DNA of 64,000 nucleotides from Chamaecrista fasciculata (taxonomy: Eukaryota > Streptophyta > Magnoliopsida > Fabales > Fabaceae), in contig QANZ01005174.1 of assembly GCA_003254925.1 (NCBI GenBank), forward strand, positions 130,794-194,793. Reading direction: 5' to 3'. A program made the position numbers and the translations under genes. The notes below the pieces were generated by a model, which was given only the letters and a program-made list of their open reading frames with translations, made no database searches and had not been told where the DNA came from. Positions 58,225 through 64,000 of the stretch are shown here, one piece after another. The first letter of the stretch is position 1. Each line of letters starts with the position of its first letter.

Positions 58225-59166
58225 TTGAAGAAGAAGAAGAAGAAGAAGAAGAAGAAGAAGGTGGCGTGATTGTAGAAGAAGGAGAAGAGTGGATTGGGAC
58301 TTCTTTTTTTTATTTGGGCAAAATTATTTCAAATCCCAATTTATTCTTTCTTTTTTACATTTTGATCCTATTATATAAAGAAAGGACCTTAATAAAAAAA
58401 ATTAAAACTTTTAGGAAATTCAAACCAATTTGAGAAATGGGAAGATGATTGGTCGGCAGTGGAGGATGAAGATGATGAATTGATGAAGTTGAGGGTTGGA
58501 GATGAAGAAGAGGGAGAGGAATCGATTTAGTCCCTGAATTGTTTTAGGGGTTAGGGGTGAAGATTAAATGAATTGATGAAGATGATGAATATGAAGATGA
58601 AGATGAAAATGAAGAAGATGATTAAAAGAAAAGAAATTAGGGGTTTAGGGATTTATGTTAAATTGGGAAGATGAAGATTAAGATTAAAAAAAAATAAGTT
58701 TTAGGGGTTTAGGGTTTAGGGTTTAAGGTTTCTAATATTTTTATGGACTAAATTGGAATGTTTGAAAGAGTTTTGGGACACTTTACAATTTTATTTTGAG
58801 GATTTGGGACTAAAACGAATGAAGATGATAAAAAAGAGGGGGAATTAAGAATAATGGAATAAAAATGGGTCAAGGACCTATAAGTGCAATGAGAAAATGC
58901 TTATGTGTCACTATTTTATGACGTGTCAGTTTTTTTTTTTTGGAATATAACGGTGCTGACGTGGCGATAACGGGACACGTCAGCGCATAACGGGACACAT
59001 CAGCGTCCGTTATGGCCACGTCAGCATTTTTGTAACGCCAATATGACGGAGGGACCAATTAGTGCAGCGTTTGCAAAATTCGGGGACCGGCTAGTACAAT
59101 TGGTAAAATTCAGGGACCTATCTGTCAGCGAGTGCATAAATCAGGGACCGGAAAGTTATTTTACTC

Positions 59167-59460
59167 TATCATTTTTATTATAACTAGTATGTAAAAATTG
59201 GTATCGGTACTGAGGAAGATTATGTCTCATTTGATGACATTACTCTTACAACTCTGCTACATGACTATCAATCATGTCTCTGTAAACCCTTCTGAATCTG
59301 TAGCAGGAAAGTTAGAATTGAAATATAGCAGATAATCAATGTAATTGAAAGAAATTGGGGGCAAAAAATTTCAGTACAGCTGCGAGTAAAGGCTTGTATT
59401 TAAGCCATAAAACTGATTTAGACAATATTTGCTGCGAGTAAAGGCTTCTATTTAAGCCGT
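59167..59460. other. Short spacer with duplicated 'GCTGCGAGTAAAGGCTT' phrase
   Basis: GCTGCGAGTAAAGGCTT followed by TATTTAAGCC occurs at ~59381 and ~59431. No gene. Confidence 0.5.
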
Positions 59461-60367
59461 GAATAGTTCTTTTTTCTGTTTAACAGTCTGACCACTGTTT
59501 TGCACAATGTAGAAAAAAAAAATAAACATTTTGCTACATTGTGCAAAACGTCGGCAGGAGCCTCAGGAATAGTTCTTTTTCTGTTTAACAGTCTGACTAC
59601 TGTTTTGCACAATATAGCCATTTTGCACAATGTAGAAAAAAAAATAAACATTTTGCTACATTGTGCAAAACGTCAGCGGGAGCCTCAGGAATAGGTCTTT
59701 TTTCTGTTTAGGCAAAAGACCCTTTCGTGCCCCTAACGTTTGCGGTGATTTTCAGTTATGCCCTTAACATTTCATTTGTGTCAGTTGTGCCCTTAATGTG
59801 AAACGTTAGTTTCAATTATGCCCCTAATTTTGACTCAATGCTAATGTGTCAATTTTTTTTACTTGTGTGTCAATTTTTTGTTCTGAATTGAATATGTGGC
59901 AAGATGATTGGGTAAATAAGACATCCTTGATTTATTTTTTCTCCACCATGGCATTTCCTACGTGGTATGAGGCTTGCGAAGATGAAGATGAAGATGTCAA
60001 AAAAATTTTAGGGTAGCAATTTTTTGGTTTAGAGAATGTAAATCCACGTAGGAAATACCATGGTGGCTAAAAAATAAATCGGTGATGTTTTATTTATCCA
60101 GTCATCTTGCCACATATTCAATTCAGAACAAAAAATTGACATACAAGTAAAATTGGGGGCATAATTGAAACTAACGTTTCACATTGGGGGCACAACTGAC
60201 ACAAATGAAACGTTAGAGGTATAACTGAAAATCACCGCAAACGTTAGGGGCACGAAAGGGTCTTTTACCTTCTGTTTAACAGTCTGACCACTATTTTGCA
60301 CAATGTAGCCATTTTGCACAATGTAGAAAAAAAAAACTAAAAATTTTGCTACATTGTGCAAAACATA
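59461..60367. repeat. Three tandem hairpin units, the third split by a foldback element
   Basis: Units begin GAATAG at 59461, 59567 and 59689 and read CTGTTTAACAGTCTGAC, then TTTTGCACAATGTAG, a run of A, CTACATTGTGCAAAA, and GAGCCTCAG. TTTTGCACAATGTAG and CTACATTGTGCAAAA are exact complements, so each unit folds into a hairpin. The third unit is cut at TTCTGTTTA by the 59711-60269 element and continues at 60270. Confidence 0.88.
59711..60269. mobile_element. Foldback element, GGCAAAAGACC family copy 2, TSD TTCTGTTTA
   Basis: Perfect 9-bp duplications (59702-59710 and 60270-60278) flank 559 bp. The arms carry AAAGACCCTTTCGTGCCCCT, GATTTTCAGTTATGCCC and ACGTGGTATGAGG-type words with their complements. 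The arms are better preserved than in copy 1 (20437-21062), so this insertion is younger. Confidence 0.9.
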
Positions 60368-60735
60368 AATGCAAATTTAGAATACATTATTGTGCATGAC
60401 AGCAGTGTTTATAAATCTGTGCAGTGAACAAATTCTAAATTCAGAAGCATAAATTTACAATTGAAGTGAAATGCAAATTTAGAAGGATCAATTCAGAAGT
60501 AATAGTATATGACTTCAGTTAAGCGAAGATGAAAATAAATCTCATATAAATTAAGACTTAGAACCACCACATACATATATTACCTTCAAGGTTCAATGTA
60601 TAGCATAGTACAGTATCAAACTTAAGACAAAATTCAAATGTATTGCAATATTAAATGTAAGAGCGAGTATAAGAGGCATGACAAAATTCAAATGTATTTC
60701 TTCTCATTGTACTATGAATTTTCTATTTTTTTTTT
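60368..60735. other. AT-rich spacer
   Basis: ACAAAATTCAAATGTATT occurs twice (~60630 and ~60681). No gene. Confidence 0.45.
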
Positions 60736-61165
60736 GGGTAAATTACACTTTGGTACCCTGTGGTTTGACCCTATTTCACTTTGGTACCCTGTGGTTTGAA
60801 ACTTGACACTTTGGTACCTTGTGGTATTCTCCATTAACACTTTGGTACCCTTTGGAGCTATTTTGTAATTTTAACCATAATAAATTTTACAAAAATTACA
60901 TATTGACCCCAAAAAAATTTTAAATTTTTCATTTTAGTCCCTATATAATATGTATCCAGGGACCTATTTGTAATTTTTTGAAAATTTTTTGGGGTCAATA
61001 TGTAATTTTTGCAAAATTTGTTATGGTTAAAATTACAAAATAGCTCCAAAGGGTACCAAAGTGTTAATGGAGAATACCACAGGGTACCAAAGTGTCAAGT
61101 TTCAAACCACAGGGTACCAAAGTGAAATAGGGTCAAACCACAAGGTACCAAAGTGTAATTTACCC
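60736..61165. mobile_element. Foldback element, GGTACCAAAGTG family copy 3
   Basis: 430 bp, starting GGGTAAATTACACTTTGGTA and ending with the complement. It is flanked by T-runs on both sides, consistent with a poly-T 9-bp duplication. The arms hold four rounds of 'CTGTGGTTTGA' and 'GGTACC' words and match the arms of 26536-26914 closely. Confidence 0.85.
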
Positions 61166-62249
61166 TTTTTTTTTGATAATAATGAATGTTTCTATTTGGT
61201 AACATTGGCCTTTAACCAACAATAGTTTCTACTTGTATAAGAAAGCTTTCTTATTGAGGCATGAATTTCGTTCTTCTGCAAAATTTAGATAGAGTTAGTT
61301 TAATGAGAAATATGATTCAGAAAAGGTAATCTGAGTAATTTTTAATAACAGATAAAGGCTTTGCCTTAGAAGCCTTGATGATATTTATTTGATAAACCCA
61401 TGGAACTATCTGGTTTGCTCTCAATCAATGAAAGCTCGCAGCATGAACCAAAAAACTTCAAAATTTCTAACAAAAACTGAGCTTTAATTCAGTTCCAGCC
61501 CTTTTCCCTACTCCTAATTGTTCTCAAAGCCTTAATTATACCTCCATTATATATAATCCAGAAAAAAAAAGGAGAAACAGACTTGCCAATGCACACTTGG
61601 GAATAGACAACATTCATTCAATAATAGCAAGAAGTAGATGAATCAAAAGATTATTACCAATGATTAAAAACTAATAGAGTGCACAAGTTAGAACATATAA
61701 AACTTGAATAGAAGTACAATGTAAACTCTAAAAGTACTACCAGCTCATTACTGGACTAAATTATTTATAGAAAAGATATATAAAATTATTTCACCCATCT
61801 AATGTTTGTATCTTCTTGATACAACAGGACACTCTAATTAAGATCAATTCACAATTTATCTTACCAGCTCATTTACTCTAATTAGGACCAACCATCAAAT
61901 TCATCCATGTCTGAATACTACGTACTGGTTGATTAGTCAAAGTTTAGTGTGAGTGTATAATCCAACGCAACATCATGCTAATTACTCTTAATTTAAATAA
62001 TTGTGAGGTTGATTTTTGCCTTGTTGTACCAAATTCTAAATCTACTTTGTTACAAATAGAAGAAAGAAAGAATCAGTACCCTTATAGCCAAATTTCAGAA
62101 TAGGATTGTAATTAACATGCCATATTTATACTTAAGGTTTAGCCATTTTTTTCCCAAGGTTTAATTTCTCCTCAATCCCCATGATATTAGAGTGATAAAA
62201 GGCTCTCCATCAGACCCAAGAGTCAAATATTCAACAAATTAATTATTAG
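61166..62249. other. AT-rich spacer
   Basis: No gene, RNA or element recognised. Confidence 0.5.
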
Positions 62250-62820
62250 TATTCATATAAAAGATATAAATACATATGAAATAAACAAAAGTTTGCTGTC
62301 ATATAAAAGATATAAATACATATGAAATAATCTAAAGTATTCATATAGAACATTGAACTAAATGCAGCTTCAATATATAACCTAATAATCTAAAGTATTC
62401 ATATAGAACATTGAACTAAATGAACTAAATGCAGCTTCATATAAAAGATATAAACTCTATAAATACATATAAATACACATGGAATAAACTAAAACTCCCT
62501 AAAACTCTATCAGAAAAAATTGAAAGCTTCAAACATAAGTAAGAGAGCACATATAGCATTCTAAAGAAGGTTTCATCTATCATTGGTGTAATTGCTATCC
62601 AAGTTTGTATTGGTAAGAGAAGCTCAAAGCTACAAATGTAAAACTCTATCAGAAGAAATTGAGAGCTTCAAACATAATAACCTGGAAGGTAATTCAATTG
62701 GCAATTAATTGAGCTCACAGATTTCTCTTCAAATACCTGGGTTTCTAAAGGACTAAAACAAAACAAAAACATAGATAAGAGAGCACATATAGCATTCTAA
62801 AGAAGGTTTAAACACTCAAA
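62250..62820. repeat. Interspersed short duplications
   Basis: CATATAAAAGATATAAATAC occurs at ~62253 and ~62299. TCTAAAGTATTCATATAGAA occurs at ~62330 and ~62389. AAACTCTATCAGAA(A/G)AAATTGA and AGAGAGCACATATAGCATTC each occur twice across 62502-62805. This suggests repeated local duplication. Confidence 0.75.
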
Positions 62821-62884
62821 ACATGTAAGAGATAAAACGATAAAACTTGGTATTAATCACCAAACCTAATTTTATAACCAAACA

Positions 62885-63420
62885 AATCTATTTTAAGGAC
62901 TAATTCATATATTTCCAATCTTCACAAATCAGTTCAGCAATTCAATGTCAATGTATTTTAAGGACTAATTCATATATATTTCCAAACTTGGTAGTTAATG
63001 ACCAAATCAAATTTAATAACCAAACAAATCTATTTTAAGGACTAATTCATATATTTCCAATCTTCGCAAATCAGTTCAGTAATTCGATGTCAATGGATTT
63101 TAAGGACTAATTCATATATTTCCAAACTTGGTAGTTAATCACCAAACCAAATTTTATATAATATGAATTCAAATTTTAAGGACTAATTCATATATTTCCA
63201 ATCTTCACAAATCACTTTAGTAATTTGATGTCAATGGATTTTAAGGACTAATTCATATATTTCCCAACTTGGTAGTTAATCACCAAACCAAATTTTATAT
63301 AATATGAATTCAAATTTTAAGGACTAATTCATATATTTCCAAACTTGGTAGTTAATGACCATACCAAATTTAATAACCAAACAAATGTATTTTAAGGACT
63401 AATTCATATATTTCCAATAG
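62885..63420. repeat. Satellite-like array with alternating 65- and 75-bp units
   Basis: TTTTAAGGACTAATTCATAT recurs eight times, starting near 62890, 62955, 63031, 63097, 63173, 63238, 63313 and 63388. Spacings are about 65, 76, 66, 76, 65, 75 and 75, so two unit types alternate in a ~141-bp dimer. One type has AATCTTC(A/G)CAAATCA and GATGTCAATG; the other has AAACTTGGTAGTTAAT and ACCAAA. Confidence 0.85.
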
Positions 63421-64000
63421 TGGGTCTTTCCATTCAATTTCCGTCCAGCAGCTTTTTCAGTGTCCAATAACAGTCAATTTACAAACACCCAAGAAATTAA
63501 AGCAATTCAACTATTTTCCAGTGTGTATATCCAGAATTCTATAATTGGGGTAGTGATTTTAACATATCTTAAAACTAACCAAATATGCCTTAAACATTTA
63601 GTTAAGAGGAAGTACTATATCATTAAGAAAAGCAAGGTAACAGAAATTACCTAAAGAGCAGTAGACAGAAGCGGATTCAAGAAACAAAATGATTCAGTCA
63701 AAGAATAGACATGATTTAAACTATCAGAGCAATATAACTTAATTGATCCCAATTGATCCCAACATTAACTCGAGAGAATAAAAAAGATTATATCATAAAA
63801 GAAACAGATTTTTTCCTATCAAATTAAAATAACTTAATTGATCCCAACATTAACTCCAAAACTGATCATACCATAAAAGTTTATCCCAATAGTAAATAAG
63901 ACATCTACAGCACACAAAATTATTGTGCTAAGAAACCCCTTCACTCTCCAGAGGGCAAATTAAAAATTTTACCACCTGAACTTAAACAGGTACTAATCTT
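63421..64000. other. AT-rich window end
   Basis: TTAATTGATCCCAA occurs several times (63739-63845). No gene recognised. Confidence 0.45.

Larger units (their letters stand above)
56614..59166. mobile_element. 2.5-kb gene-carrying foldback element, TSD TATCATTTTT
   Basis: A 9-10 bp duplication (56604-56613 and 59167-59176) bounds an element with ends GAGTAAAATAACTTTTCGGT and its complement. The arms approach 1 kb: CGGTCCCTGATTTAT, CTGACGTGGCCATAACGGAC, and then a segment rich in CCCTAAA (left) or TTTAGGG (right). The left arm holds three copies (56902, 57110, 57410) of a unit that is single in the right arm. The loop carries part of a RING E3 ligase gene (57790-58224). No transposase is encoded. 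It is probably a Mutator-like non-autonomous element. Confidence 0.88.

Noticed and set aside
59461..60367. CRISPR-like array
   Set aside because: Only three units of unequal length without unique spacers, in a plant nuclear context; it is a tandem hairpin repeat.

Overview
The window is nuclear DNA from a flowering plant, very probably a eudicot. It is AT-rich and intron-containing. It carries plant Ty3 and Ty1/copia retrotransposons, LINE pieces, TTTAGGG-type telomere-like repeats and many short foldback and hAT-like elements. I do not name a species.

Host genes are sparse. They are: a single-exon RING-H2 gene of the BRH1 type (5666-6187, +); an eight-exon gene for a Cys-rich membrane protein with a proline-rich tail, including 19- and 22-base exons (14490-17305, -); a four-exon CCT-motif regulator (21695-23186, -); a dead copy of the TFIIH helicase gene XPB with several stops, a frameshift and a missing motif VI exon (39857-46030, -); and a four-exon RING-H2 ligase with a Cys-rich N-terminus (53003-54818, +). 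Several models were assembled by hand from GT..AG borders and reading phase and have no transcript support here.

The rest is layered transposons. Bases 1-4100 are a patchwork of Ty3 gag, a copia RT piece split by a solo LTR with TSD GACTA, and a Transposase_28-like ORF. They are joined at three single N characters that coincide with changes of element family. Bases 4637-5399 are a foldback element just upstream of the BRH1-type promoter. Bases 7900-13100 hold hAT-like and foldback elements and a LINE scrap. Bases 17763-19676 are a 1.9-kb solo LTR lying in LINE debris. Bases 24180-31000 are mostly nested foldback elements. Bases 34527-39467 are an intact, young copia element with a 1366-codon ORF. 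Bases 47600-51353 and 56614-60275 hold further nested foldbacks, and 62250-63420 is tandem repeat.

The most interesting pattern is a population of long-inverted-repeat elements with 9-10 bp target duplications, a Mutator-like signature. Two carry recognisable host gene fragments in the loop of the palindrome: an 85-codon piece of a PP2A B56 subunit (50681-50935), and the zinc-ribbon half of a RING E3 ligase without its RING (57790-58224). Transcripts across them would fold into long hairpins holding gene sequence. No CRISPR, operon, rRNA or tRNA gene was seen, which fits a plant nuclear contig.
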